Positions 13,683 to 24,159 of a stretch of DNA of 38,500 bases are shown in pieces (the first letter of the stretch is position 1; each line of letters opens with the position of its first letter). The notes under the pieces were generated by a model. The model worked only from the letters and a program-made list of their open reading frames with translations. It was not told the DNA's origin and made no database searches. The position numbers and the translations under genes are program-made. The stretch is from Apostichopus japonicus. Its lineage: Eukaryota; Echinodermata; Holothuroidea; Aspidochirotida; Stichopodidae. The DNA lies in assembly GCF_037975245.1 (NCBI RefSeq), contig NC_092577.1, forward strand, positions 1,920,001 through 1,958,500, read 5' to 3'.

Positions 13683-15229
13683 TGTACTTGTAGAAATTAA
13701 TCCAGTTCTTACATTAAGCTATTGCCAGGAACTGCAGATCATGATAAAGGTTAAAGCACAATTAATCTTAGGGTTTTATCTCAACAATAGCCACTGCAAC
13801 TGTTGCTAAAGTGCATGTTTGGATTGTGTAGAATATGAAACCTGTACATTTTCCTAAATATTATAGATTTTCTAGTGCAGTCAAATCTGGCATAGTAACT
13901 CCAAATTTCTTACTGTACCTTCTTCATTGTACCCAGGTTTGGATATTGTGGACAATATTACCTATTCATTCTATATTGCAGATTAATATCAATTATTTAA
14001 TATTATAATATAATAAAAAAAAGTGATTCTATTTTCCATTAACCAGCTGTATCAAGGCAATGTAGTTAATGATTTTATATATGCTTTTTCAACAGGCAAT
14101 GGAAAGGGCTCTTGAAGTGTTCCAACCATTTCTTTTCCTAAAGTTGGACGTTAATATCACTGGTAGGTTAACTGAGGGCAATGACTTAAAGTTAATTGTG
14201 TAATAAACAGATTAGAAGATTAATGACTGCTTCAGTTACGATTGTCATTGTGTAAGCTTCCCCGATCTGAAACAACCTTAACCTTCAACATTCATATCTC
14301 CTTTTCAAGTCTGTGAAGATAGTTTTGTTAGTGAATCAATTGTACTTAGTTTCAAGCACACTCAAGCCATGTTTGCAGTCACTTGTACTCCTAACACTGT
14401 ACTCTTGTACAGTTTCAGATTGTGTGGACAACGCTTAATGTGTATTTTACCTTGTAACTGGCCTAATTAAAATAGGCATCAACCAAAAAATTAAAATACT
14501 GTGACTCCTCTTTCAGTCTTTGCAGGCAATATTTCTCCAAATGAATCAATTGAACTTAGGTTCAAGCACAATCAAGCCATGTTAGTATTGCGCTCCTAAC
14601 ATGGTTCCTTTATACAATTTCAGATTGTGTGGACAATGCTTACTGTGCACTCTATCTTGTACTTTTAGAAATTAATCTAGTTCTTACATTCAGCTATTGC
14701 CAGGAACTGCAGATCATGATATAGGTTAAAGCACAATTAATCTTAGGTGTTTTTCCCAACAATACCCACTGCCACTTTTGCTAAAGTGCACCCATGTTTG
14801 GATTGTGTAGAATATAGAACCTGTACATTTTCCTAAATATTATAGATTTTCTAGTGCAGTCAAATATGGCAATGTAACTCCACATTTCTTACTGTACCTT
14901 CTTCATTGTACACCGGTTTTGGAAATTGTGGACAATATAACCTATTCATTCTATATTGCAGATGAATATCAATTATTAAATATTATAATATAATAAAGCA
15001 TGTGATTCTATTTTCCATTCACCAGCTGTATCAAGGCAATGTAGTTAATGGCTTTGTATGCTTTTTCAACAGGCAATGAAAAGGGCTCTTGAAGTGTTCC
15101 AACCATTTCCTTTCCTAAAGATGGACGTTAATATCACTGGTAGGTTAACTGAGGGCAATGACTTGAAGTTAAATTGTGTAATAAACATATTAGAAGATAA
15201 ATGACTGCTTCAGTTACGATCGCATTGGG

Positions 15230-15472
15230 TTCCTGGACAACTCCCCCCTGGACGATTTCCCCCCCGACGATTACCTCCTGGACGATTCCCCATCAGACAA
15301 TTCCCACCCGGACAATTCCCAACCCTGACAATTGCCCCCCCGACAATTCCCACCTGGACAATTGCCAACCCTAACATTTGCCCCCCGGACAATTCCCGCT
15401 CCGGACAATTACCATCCATGACAATTGCCCCCCGGACAATTCCCCCTTGGACAATCCCCTTCCTCGGAAATT
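15230..15472 (+). repeat. Left inverted arm of foldback element
   Basis: About 15 degenerate copies of a ~15-bp C-rich unit (GGACAATTCCCCCC and variants) lie head to tail. The reverse complement matches the arm at 17020-17272. The arm is strongly pyrimidine-biased apart from the GGACAATT core. Confidence 0.8.
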
Positions 15473-15604
15473 TCGACGATTGATTGACAGCCGATGTAGG
15501 CGGGGTTAAGGCTATTATTCCATTGAAAAATGGGGGTGTGCAACAAAAGATTTCATTTTTGGTTTCGATGACAATCGTAACCTATGCATTCCTGCGGGCG
15601 GAGA

Positions 15605-15643
15605 GTGTGTGTGTATGCGTGTGTGTTTCGGCGGGGGGGGGGG
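15605..15643. repeat. GT microsatellite followed by G run
   Basis: An interrupted (GT)n tract at 15605-15626 is followed by an 11-base G run at 15633-15643, inside the foldback element. Confidence 0.85.
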
Positions 15644-15755
15644 TGTAAAGCCTCGCTTGTAAATACGATATCTCAAGAAGGGAAGCTTTGACCAATCTAA
15701 TATTGGTGTATATGAGTAACACATTGGGTAGAAGAACCCAAGAAGAGAGAAAACT

Positions 15756-15831
15756 AAGAGAAGAAAAAAGGGAAAAGAGGAGGAAGGAAGGGAAAAGAAA
15801 AAGAAAAAAAGAGAGAAAAAGGAGAAAAGGA
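15756..15831 (+). repeat. Uninterrupted 76-base purine tract
   Basis: Every base from 15756 to 15831 is A or G, and purine richness extends back to about 15731 with few interruptions. Open frames over it on either strand are simple-sequence artefacts (runs of Lys/Arg/Glu or Phe/Leu/Ser). Confidence 0.9.
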
Positions 15832-16116
15832 CGCACCCACCACTTCCTTGTTCCCATCTGCATGAAAACGCGCTCTCACAACCCTACGCCCCACCCCTCT
15901 AATCGCTTCTCGATGAGTTACGAAACTTAAGTAATGACCTTCGCCCGAAATACCAAGACCTTGACAAAATCTGGCAAGGCACCACTTTATCGATAACAAG
16001 TGATCGTGTTGTGTATTAGTGACGTCTAGAGGTCGTGCACTGACCTACATGGAGTGTGACCACTCCCGACTTTGCAATTTCCCAAAATAACCGATGTGTA
16101 AATGCAACTTTAACAG

Positions 16117-16210
16117 GAAGTGTCTTTTCCGACGATCTAGGGGTATTTTTTGGCCAAAAAATCGTTGTACGCTCCGCGCCAACCGATGGTGGCGCTCCAC
16201 TTAGATAGTA
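16117..16210 (+). repeat. Internal direct repeat of foldback core, copy 1
   Basis: This segment resembles 16801-16894, about 684 bp downstream. Both run GAAGTG, a TTTCCG-GATCT block, TACGCT and CGCCAACCGATGGTG, and end CTTAGATAGTA. Similarity looks moderate, strongest in the last 35 bp. Confidence 0.6.
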
Positions 16211-16800
16211 TCAAGTAGTGTGTTACACCTATAATGGCGTTCTGTGATGAACAGCATCCAAACTGCAGATGTGCGAAGTGTTCGGTTTCGGGAATTTTTT
16301 TCATTTTTTTCATTTCCTTCAACGAAGTTTTATAGTAGCCGTTATAAGAGGTTTAATATTTGTACACCAATAAATTAATTGTGTCTGAATTTTCAAAAAT
16401 TCCCTGACCACCATTCTTCATCATTCTTCCCTCTACTTGTGCAATTTTGACTGGTCTGTTAGGGTTTGAAGAAGGTTTTTCTATATTGGTTGTCCATAGA
16501 TGAAATGTGCAACATTATGGGTATGTTTTGAAGTGAATTTATTTACGATAATTGTGAATTTCAAAATTCTGAACAAATAATGGGCTTAAAACCTCGAAAA
16601 TGGTGCTTACGGGTATTGTGGGTCGCAGCGTTGAATCACCTACAAAAGCAATGATCCACAGGAGATGTGATGAGGTCGAACATGATGTGTGACTGTGTTG
16701 AAATCTTCAAAACGGTTATGGATGAAACAAAAAAAAAACTATGGGGAAATTCTTGGTTCTCAGGCAAAAGTGTACATCTGGTTGGTCATTTCAAGCCCGA

Positions 16801-16894
16801 GAAGTGCCATTTCCGGTGATCTGGGGGGTATCACAACCCAAAATTGTCTTCTACGCTGCACGCCAACCGATGGTGATGCTCCGCTTAGATAGTA
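16801..16894 (+). repeat. Internal direct repeat of foldback core, copy 2
   Basis: Partner of the segment at 16117-16210. CGCCAACCGATGGTG and CTTAGATAGTA are shared exactly. The pair suggests that the core of the foldback element contains an old duplication or two copies of another repeat. Confidence 0.6.
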
Positions 16895-16935
16895 ATTCGC
16901 GCCCCCCGGGTTAGAAAATCCTGGATACGCCTCTG
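16895..16935 (-). mobile_element. Transposon-terminus-like sequence
   Basis: The reverse complement starts CAGAGGCGTATCCAGGATTT. This resembles the ends of short DNA transposons (CAG-GGCGTA-CCAGG) common in animal genomes. No partner terminus was identified nearby, so it is at best a fragment captured in the foldback core. Confidence 0.35.
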
Positions 16936-17019
16936 CTTCGTGAGAGGGGGGACCACATTTGGGAGCAAAAGCCTCTAAAATCGTCCCAATTGGGTGCTCC
17001 CGATTGACAGTTTTCTGTG

Positions 17020-17272
17020 GGCAATTGCCCGAGGGGGGGGGGGGGGGAATAGTCCGAGGGGAAATTGTCCGGGAGGGTTATTGACCGGGGGGTAATTGTC
17101 CGGGGGAAGTCGTCCGGGATGGGAATTGTCCGGGGGAATTGTCTGGGGTGGGAACAGTCCGGGGTGGGAATTGTCTGGGTGGGAATTGTCCGGGGTGTAA
17201 TTGTCCAGGGGGAGTTGTCTGGGGGGTAATTGTCCGGGGGGTACTTGTCCAGGGGGGAGTTGTCCGGTCACC
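17020..17272 (-). repeat. Right inverted arm of foldback element
   Basis: The same ~15-bp unit as the left arm appears here on the opposite strand (AATTGTCCGGGGGG and variants), about 15 copies. It begins with a long G run near 17031-17047. The two arms could pair into a long imperfect hairpin. Confidence 0.8.
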
Positions 17273-17938
17273 TGTCATTGTGTAAGTTACCCGATCTGAA
17301 ACAGCCTTAACCTTAAACATTAATATCTCCTTTTCCAGTCTCTGGGGACAATAGTTTGGTTAGTGAATCAATTGAAATTACGTTCAAGCACAATCAAGCC
17401 ATGTTTGTAGTCACTTGTACTCCTAACATTGTACTCTTGTACAGTTTCAGATTGTGTGGACGATGCGTAATGTGTATTTTACCTTGTAACTGGCCTTATC
17501 AAAATAGGTATGAACCAAAATATTTAAACACTGTGACTCCTCTTTCAGTCTTTGCAGACAATATTTGTCCAAATGAATCAATTGAACTTAGGTTCAAGCA
17601 CAATCAAGCCATGTTAGTATTTACTTGCGCTCCTAACATTGTACTCTTATACAGTTTCAGATTGTGGACAATGCTTACTGTGCACTTTATCTTGTACTTT
17701 TAGAAATTAATCCAGTTGTTACATTCAGCTATTGCCAGGAACTGTAGATCATGATATAGCTTAAAGCACAATTAATCTTATGTTTTTGTCTCAACAATAC
17801 CCACTGCAACTGTTGCTAAAGTACACACATGTTTGGATTGTGTAGAATATAGAACTTGTGCATCTTCCTTAATATAATAGATTTTCTAGTGCAGTCAAAT
17901 TTGGCATAGTAACTCCACATTTCTTAACTGTACCTTCT
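17273..17938. repeat. Tandem array continues after foldback insertion
   Basis: The sequence resumes at the exact unit position where it broke at 15220. It proceeds through the TTTTCCAG block, both 210-bp subrepeats and the TGTAGAATATAGAAC block. It stops inside the unit at CTTAACTGTACCTTCTG, where it is joined to the diverged edge. Confidence 0.9.
17339..17703 (+). other. Exon-like open segment B, longest read-through copy
   Basis: This copy lies just beyond the foldback insertion. It is open from the TTTTCCAG acceptor-like site to a TAG, about 120 codons, covering both 70-residue modules without a stop. There is a change near the end: GATTGTGTGGACAATG has become GATTGTGGACAATG (2-bp loss at ~17664), which alters the last residues. 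No signal peptide or known domain is recognisable. Its significance depends on whether transcripts join it to segment A. Confidence 0.3.
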
Positions 17939-18055
17939 GGTAAGTTTACTAAGGCCATGTTAGTGATTAAGAACTTGAAGTTAATTGTGTAATTAACAGT
18001 TAAGAAATTTAATGACTGCTTCATTCACCATTGTCATCTTGTCAGCAAATTGACT
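17939..18055. repeat. Diverged edge copy of the array unit
   Basis: GTAAGTTTACTAAGGCC, then GAACTTGAAGTTAATTGTGT, AACAGTTAAGAA and ATGACTGCTTCATT, follows the same order as the GTAGGTTAACTGAGGGC to ATGACTGCTTCAGTTAC part of the unit but is clearly more divergent. Edge units of tandem arrays are typically less homogenised, so this probably marks the right border. Confidence 0.7.
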
Positions 18056-19636
18056 ACTCTGTCTAGAAAGCCTCTCTACATCAATTAATATTCTCCAGCA
18101 AACAAAGCTTAAGATAAATCCCTGATCACTCAAAACAGCCAACAAAAGAAGCACCAGTGTGAAAAAGCTAGAGTAGTGATTCTCTTCAGCTGAACCTGAA
18201 CACTACCCCAAGACCAGATAAACAGGAACCTGTACATACCCTATTGTGTCGATAGTTTATGTCAATGAAGATGAACAGGAGACTAAAAGAGTGGCCTGAA
18301 TCTATGTGATAATATAGTACAGTGTGTTGGGGTACTTCTTTTATGTTGGAGCCCTGGTATGTGGAAATTTGATGTGGCAAACAGTTACTTGCTATATATG
18401 AGCAGGAATATGTGTCTCCTATTGAAAATAAGTGTTTAAACAACAATTTTCAAACTTTAACCTGAAATTTGATAGAAAAAAACTAGCACACCTCAGGTAT
18501 ACATATTGATCGTTATAAATATATCAAAGACCTTGTTATAATATCTTATTTGTAGAGTGAAATGGTTACTTCAAGTAATGTCATCAATGCACATTTTGTT
18601 TCTCATCCAAAATATAATTTTGATGGGCTCTTGTTGCATGTACAGTATCCTAAGTATAGACCAAGAAACTCACCAGATTTTATGTTCTGGACATAGCTCT
18701 ATACATAAGCATGCACTTTCAATTTTGTTCTAGTCAATCTAACACTGTAGGTGACACAAACATTAGTTGACTCTCACACATACATCTTTGAAGGGATTTG
18801 GCTTAGAAATAACAAGATAAGGGCCAAAATTATTTGAGATTTACGGATATCTACTAGACATGTATGACATTTGGCCTGTTGTGTTCTAGTTTATCCTGAA
18901 ATTCAAGGTATATTTACACTGAATGCAGTTGTCACACCTGTCAGGGAATAAATTTACACTATCATTAAAATAGATAATTTATCACAAAATAAATGTTGTA
19001 GGTAAATTCTACGACATATATCTTAATTATATATACGAAGAAACAACGTAAAAGCTGAACAACTTGATTTTGGTGCCAACGAAAGATTTGTTTGTAAATT
19101 TATAGGCCCGTATGATATCATATAGCATCCATATATGTCAATAGAACAATGGATTCTGAATTATTATTCTTGCCTGGAGTAGCACAGTATTTACAGTTAT
19201 AATTTACACATTGTAATGCTTAGAGAGAGATATCACAGTTGAATGCTGTCTTGTATTACAAATTATGCAAATATTTTGGTGTGTCACTTTTCCTGCATCT
19301 TAATTGTGTTACTCAGTGTAAATTGCATGATAACTGTATAGAATTGCTGAGATGACTATTTTCAGGTGCCTGTTACAGAGATACAAAATTTCAAAACTTA
19401 AAAAAATGCAACCAAACTTTTCTTTGAAATTATAGGTAGGTTATCAAAAAATTCAGAATTTTGAAGAATACGAAATGGTTTCACAAGGTAATTTCCAAGG
19501 TCAAAGTAAAGGTCAAATGTTCAATTATTGATTAATGTAGTCTACCTTATATCTGACAGTGGATTGTTAATTCCCATTGCATTAGCTTTAAAGTGACACT
19601 TTTTCCATCAATATTGGACCTTTACTTTTAAAGTTA
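18056..19636. other. AT-rich stretch with no recognisable feature
   Basis: Only short chance open frames occur (the longest, 86 codons at 18186-18446 on the minus strand, has no recognisable domain). No repeat, RNA gene or transposon end was recognised. Confidence 0.6.
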
Positions 19637-19730
19637 TGGGTCTCCAAACTTTGTGGGCTCGGCCCACATGTGAAAATCGGCCCTCTAGTAACACTGATGT
19701 TCACTTTTGGTCACTGGCCGTCTCTGCACC
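19637..19730 (+). mobile_element. hAT-like terminus fragment
   Basis: ATGGGTCTCCAAACTTTGTG, followed by a GGGC/GCCC hairpin (perfect 7-bp stem 19652-19658 with 19662-19668) and CACATGTGAAAATCGGCCC, resembles the conserved left ends of hAT-type transposons (GGGGTC-CCAAACT with GGCCC). The other end and an 8-bp target duplication were not identified. Confidence 0.35.
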
Positions 19731-19765
19731 TTTCAAGGTTATTAGCTTTGAACATTAGCTTGTAT

Positions 19766-20133
19766 CAGTGGCGTAGGAAGGTACTTTTTAGTGGGGGGGG
19801 GGCTGAAGACTGATGGCCGGCCTGGGGGAGGGGTCTAAGGGGAGGGGGTGTCCCCCTCCGCTTTGGAATTTTTTTGCATTTCCAGGTGGCCTCAGATGCA
19901 ATTTGGTGCAATATATAGCACACTTCAACCCACCCACTTCATTTTGTATATAATTTTGCATTTTCACCTGGCCTTAGATACAATTTGGTGCTCCAAATGA
20001 GATTTTTTTCTCATTTGGAAATGAAAAAGGGGTTTTCTGACTTGCGAACGGGGGGGGGGGGCGAATGATACTTCTGCCCCTCCGCATTTTTCACTGGGGG
20101 GCTGGCGCCCCCCCAGCCCCCCATGCCCTTGGC
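19766..20133. mobile_element. MITE-like element with CAGTGGCGTAGG end
   Basis: It starts CAGTGGCGTAGGAAGGTAC and has G runs on the left (from 19793) and C runs on the right (GGCGCCCCCCCAGCCCCCC near 20104). Inside, GCAATTTGGTGCA-type blocks occur twice (about 19875-19908 and 19958-19992), each preceded by GCATTT and a CCTGGCC/GGTGGCC motif. The ends fit the CAGTGGCGTA...TACGCCACTG family of short elements, but the right terminus is degraded. Confidence 0.5.
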
Positions 20134-20809
20134 TTTTATATTAATTACTGTACATAAATATTTCCTTTTCAAGTAGTGTGATTCACCTTAGCCATGTACG
20201 CAAATGAGTTTTACCTTTGATGATTGTTTAATATTGTAAGAGTCTTCGCTGGATTACTTATACCTTACTGTATTTAGTGGTTGAATTTTCCTATTTGGTG
20301 CAATTTTCATCAAAATAGGTCGGTATGAGAAGTTTAAATACGATCTGAACTTTCAAATTATGCCGATCTTTGAGCGTACATCCTCCCCAGGAGAAAAGTC
20401 AACGCGTTTCAGTTAAGGTGCAACTAGCGAAGTCCTGCAATCGTGAATCTACACACTACAACCTTGTAAAAAGTTTTGCTCATGTCTAAAGATTCATTTG
20501 GTAGCGAAGTGCACTTATTTTTGTCTTGGCCCATTGAGAGATTGATTTGGTTGAGGAGATGAGAACTAGGCTATAAAACCTAGGCCTGTATCACATCCCT
20601 CCAATGTTTGTTTCTTTTCAGGTTTGCCAAACTTCTGGCTAAACATCTGCCGTATAAGTTTAGATCATAATCCTATTAGGATGTCATTTATGTGTTGTAT
20701 ACTGTTAGATAAGTACTGCAAATCTGGAAATTGTTTCTCAAGGGTAGCCAAGACTTAAAAGTTCCTTCATCCAGTCCCTGCAGTCAATTATTATCAAAAA
20801 CTTTTGCAA
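20134..20809. other. No recognisable feature
   Basis: AT-rich sequence without long open frames, repeats or RNA structures that I could recognise. Confidence 0.55.
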
Positions 20810-21170
20810 TCAAATGTAAATTACAAGTAAAATCAAACCATATGAACTCCACAATACTGTTCTCACTACACATACAATATTGTACATGGGTTTGGATTTG
20901 TGTGGCAAATGTTAGGTGCACACTTACTGGTAATGTAATAAAGGTTTTTTTAATAAAGGATAAAATAGTACATGAAATGTACATGAAACATTGACTCAAC
21001 AATTCTCACTGTTAATGCTACTTTATAACTTAGTCAATCAGTAAAGAAGAAAGAACACTAATGGAGCAAGTCACTCTATTTTCACTCAAGATACAGTGTT
21101 AAATTTTCCTGATCTCAATTATATTCACATGTCTGATTTGTGTCATTTGCGTGGACAAAGTTCTTATAAA
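20810..21170. repeat. Strongly diverged relative of the array unit
   Basis: Several landmarks occur in the same order and at roughly the same spacing as in the array unit: AATCAAACCAT (20833), TTTGTGTGGCAAATG followed by TGCACACTTACTG (20894), CTCAACAATTCTCACTG (20996), AAATTTTCCTGATC (21101) and TTTGCGTGGACAAAG (21146). A further AGATTGTGTTGACAATG lies at 21255. Identity is low, so this would be an old copy about 3 kb outside the array. Confidence 0.45.
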
Positions 21171-24085
21171 ATTACAGCCATACAGTATGTGATTAATTTT
21201 GTAGATTCACAAACCTTTGATTGTGTCAACAAAATTCTCATGAACTGTACATGTAGATTGTGTTGACAATGGTTGTTTTATGTACAAGTAACCTCCTCAT
21301 GTGCTTGTTGATAGACTATGTATATTGTAGGATTCAGCCATTTAATTGGGGAAAGATTCCTGCCCCGTTCCTGACCGTTTGTTTGAGCATAGTACAATGG
21401 CTGAATTTCTGTCTCTGTCATATTTTATTTTGCTCAGACCTTTTGACACCCCCCCCCCCCAACCTTACTCCCTACCTGTAGTACTTTTGCAATGTATACA
21501 CTAGATTACCTTAGTGTACATGTCATATTGGTAAGATCAAATTAAGGTTAGTTGCATGCTTTCGTAGCAAGATTACTGTACATAGCTTCAATATGAACAC
21601 ACTAAATGTAGTCTGCATGACAACAAATGTGACTGCACAGCAGATAGCATTGGGCACTTCAACAACAAATTCAACATCTGCTTTGATTTTCTTGTTTCTT
21701 TGTTTGTTCTCTTTGGGTGGGGGCAGGTCAACAAGGTCAATGCAAAAAGATACTTCCTTGTTGGCAATGTAAGGACAACAAAGGTGAATATAATCTAACA
21801 AGAAAATAATCTAATAAAACCAAAAATCAGTTCCTAAAATTGATTAGTTCTGGTCTTTAGACCTGATATGTAATGGTAGAGTACCAGTGTACTCTTTATC
21901 CAACTCCCTGCTTTACCACTGATACAAATCACATGTGACAATATCATGATTCGTGGCAAGGTATATTCTCATCACATTAAATGGATACTGGCGATAACAC
22001 ATCACTTCACAGTGACCCTTCTGTTTACTTGCAAGTAAGCCTGTGGTCCAGAAGCCTCCCACTGCAAAGGAATTAATGACATGACAAATGGAAGTATAGA
22101 GGTTATCCCATGACTAAGTGCATGGCAAAACCACTCAGTTTTCTCATTTTGAATGTGAGAGGAAATATACTTAGAATCATTGCAATAGGGAAGCAAGGAG
22201 GACTCTTATAGTAATTGTAGTGCGTGCTACAATATTGGGACTACCCCAGCTCGCTCCATCATATACTGTACATGGCTGGCTAGTGAATGCTAGCTGAACA
22301 TACAATCTTCACAGCAATCTCAAATTTACAGGTTGGCTACGCAGGAAATAATCCAGGCATAGATTTGCAAAGAATTGTGGCGGGGAACAGTGAATTCTGC
22401 ACACATTAAGAAAATAGATCTCCTTGAGTAGCAAGTTTCTTCTAAACAATACGTTAAATTCTCAACTTTTATTCTCGACTTGAACAAGACAGGTAACATT
22501 GAACGCATTTGAGTTAAAATCATCTTGCCAAAAAGTTGCAAGCAACAAATGTTAATCATGTTTATCTGCAACGACTCAGTGTTATCTGTACTACTTCAGC
22601 TCTTGCAACATAGGCACTTGTAACGTTAGTATTGTAGCATGGCATTATATACTATAGCAGCGTATGGCATATATTACGTGTTTTGAATCATAATAAACCA
22701 GGGCCAAGACATTGACAAAGCAGTTTTTAATAGACCGGAGGGTGTTGCAATTCAATTGATAGACTAGACCTAATAGATTAATCCTCCATTAGGCCTTTGA
22801 ATGTTCCATATATGTTTGTCAAATTTTGCTAACTAGGTGAGGTAATGTTAACATGTTGTTTCTTTTGACCAATCAGTGTCCAGGACCCTGTGTATTCTCT
22901 GTCACGTCCGAAAAAGGCTTGACTCGTGATTTACAGCTTGGTTCTGATGGTTTTAGTAATCATTATTCCTAGAGTACAGTATGTAAACATTACACAATAT
23001 AGCTTAGCTTTGGTCTATGTTAAAGGCCCAAACGATGAACTTGCTTCTTCATGACCGAAATAACTTTAAAAGGGTTTTCAGTAACAAAGACCCCTCCATT
23101 GAAAATCATCAACTAAGTTTGACATTCATCAGGCACTACAATGACAAGTGTTTGTTTACAAATGCAGTTGTTCAAGTTTTCTTCTTTCATCTCTCTCTGC
23201 CCAGAAAACCTACTATCTTGAAATAGAAACCTTTTCCTTTCTTTGAATTATTTATGCATGGGGAAAAGTGAAGATACAGTGACAGGCTTCTTTTTAAAAG
23301 ACCTTCAGGGTATATTAATGACCTAACACAGTCCTTCTATGCAAGAAATTAGAAAATTTACATCAGTCTACTCTCTTGTGTTGTGTTTCTTGATATCTTG
23401 AAAATAAATAGGCCTATATGATAAATACATGCCATATCCCTAGTAACTGATATGCAAGTGCAATCAATGTGATGACAAATAAACACAGACTGAAGCAAGG
23501 ATAGAAATCCAACTGGTATCCTTGTTATTTGCTTGTAAATAAATTCATGAACTTTTCAAATGAGCCACTTAGCAAATAGCAAAAATTCCACAATATTTGA
23601 ACCTGTGTTTACTACTGTATAAACACTGGAAGTTAATCAATTGTTTTTGTTCTGATGTACAGCTGGCCAAGTTACTCCTAGGCAGGGTTGTATTTAGGCC
23701 TAGGTACAGCTGGAGCCTGACCTTGGTGATGGATTTTCACTGATGACTAAACAGCTGAAAATAACTTCGTAAGAATCGACAAATGTTTGCCTATTTCTTG
23801 CATTTTCTACAGTTTTAATGGAAATTAGTCCCATTTACAGCTTGTTCAGGCCTTAGGGAGATAAAAGCTAATGATTCACATGGATATCTTGTCCACTGAA
23901 AATACACTTGGATGCCAATAACATTTCAGCATTCAAGAAAAGATGAGATTTTCCTTTTTAAATGGTCTTAATGATTTCCTGTTTACAAAGCCAACAAATG
24001 AGTGCTGTTAAATATGACTGATGATTGACTTCTTTTAGTGGGTGTAGCTTTATTGCACTGCACTTGGCCTGCCTGTTCTTTAAAC
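21171..24085. other. AT-rich stretch without recognisable genes
   Basis: It contains a C run at 21449-21460 and a CCAAT-like GACCAATCAGTG near 22868, but no supported gene or promoter. Open frames up to 92 codons have no recognisable domain and no consistent codon bias. Confidence 0.55.
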
Positions 24086-24113
24086 CAGGGAGTTGCTCTG
24101 TAGAAACTCCCTG
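24086..24113. repeat. CAGGGAGTT hairpin, copy 1
   Basis: CAGGGAGTT at 24086-24094 pairs with AACTCCCTG at 24105-24113 over a 10-base loop. The same arms recur at 26485 and 26591. Confidence 0.7.
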
Positions 24114-24159
24114 TTTCAACCCAGTCTGCATTAATGTGATGTCAACTGGACCAGGAACC

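Larger units (their letters stand above)
1..15229. repeat. Tandem array of ~985-bp units (left part)
   Basis: The same block recurs along the whole stretch. The landmark CAGGCAATGG starts at 452, 1450, 2451, 3440, 4419, 5122, 5389, 6364, 7662, 8660, 10156, 11144, 12128, 13117, 14093 and (variant) 15070, with two truncated copies near 6885 and 9181. Normal spacing is 975-1001 bp. Short intervals reflect internal deletions or a local duplication. Each unit runs, in order: CAGGCAATGG block, a GTAGGTTAACTGAG block, a CTCCTTTTCCAG block, two ~210-bp subrepeats ending in CAGATTGTGTGGACAATG, then a TTTGGATATTGTGGACAATA block and CCAGCTGTATCAAGGCAATG. The array is open at the left window edge, so its true size is unknown. 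It is satellite-like, or a tandemly duplicated gene segment. I recognise no known family. Confidence 0.95.
15230..17272. mobile_element. Foldback-type element with repeat-built inverted ends
   Basis: The array unit is interrupted after TTCAGTTACGAT and resumes at TGTCATTGTGTAAGTTACC, so about 2.04 kb was inserted. The left end has TGGACAACTCCCCCCTGGAC (from 15234). The reverse complement of the right end (to ~17266) has CGGACAACTCCCCCCTGGAC. Both ends consist of many ~15-bp variants of GGACAATTCCCCCC in opposite orientations. CGCATTGGG (15221-15229) against GTCATTGTG (17274-17282) may be an imperfect target duplication. This architecture is that of foldback elements such as the sea urchin TU family. 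There is no transposase gene inside, so it would be non-autonomous. Confidence 0.75.

Noticed and set aside
1-15229. CRISPR-like or bacterial repeat array
   Set aside because: Units are ~1 kb and diverged with indels; there is no short repeat/spacer alternation and the context is animal DNA.
15582-15930. Open frames over the purine tract
   Set aside because: Simple-sequence translation (Lys/Arg/Glu on one strand, Phe/Leu/Ser on the other).
21870-21930. tRNA-like segment (GGTAGAGTACCAG)
   Set aside because: No full cloverleaf, T-loop or acceptor pairing could be formed.
22850-22900. CCAAT-box promoter (GACCAATCAGTG)
   Set aside because: An isolated match with no TATA or downstream coding exon; a chance hit is likely in AT-rich sequence.
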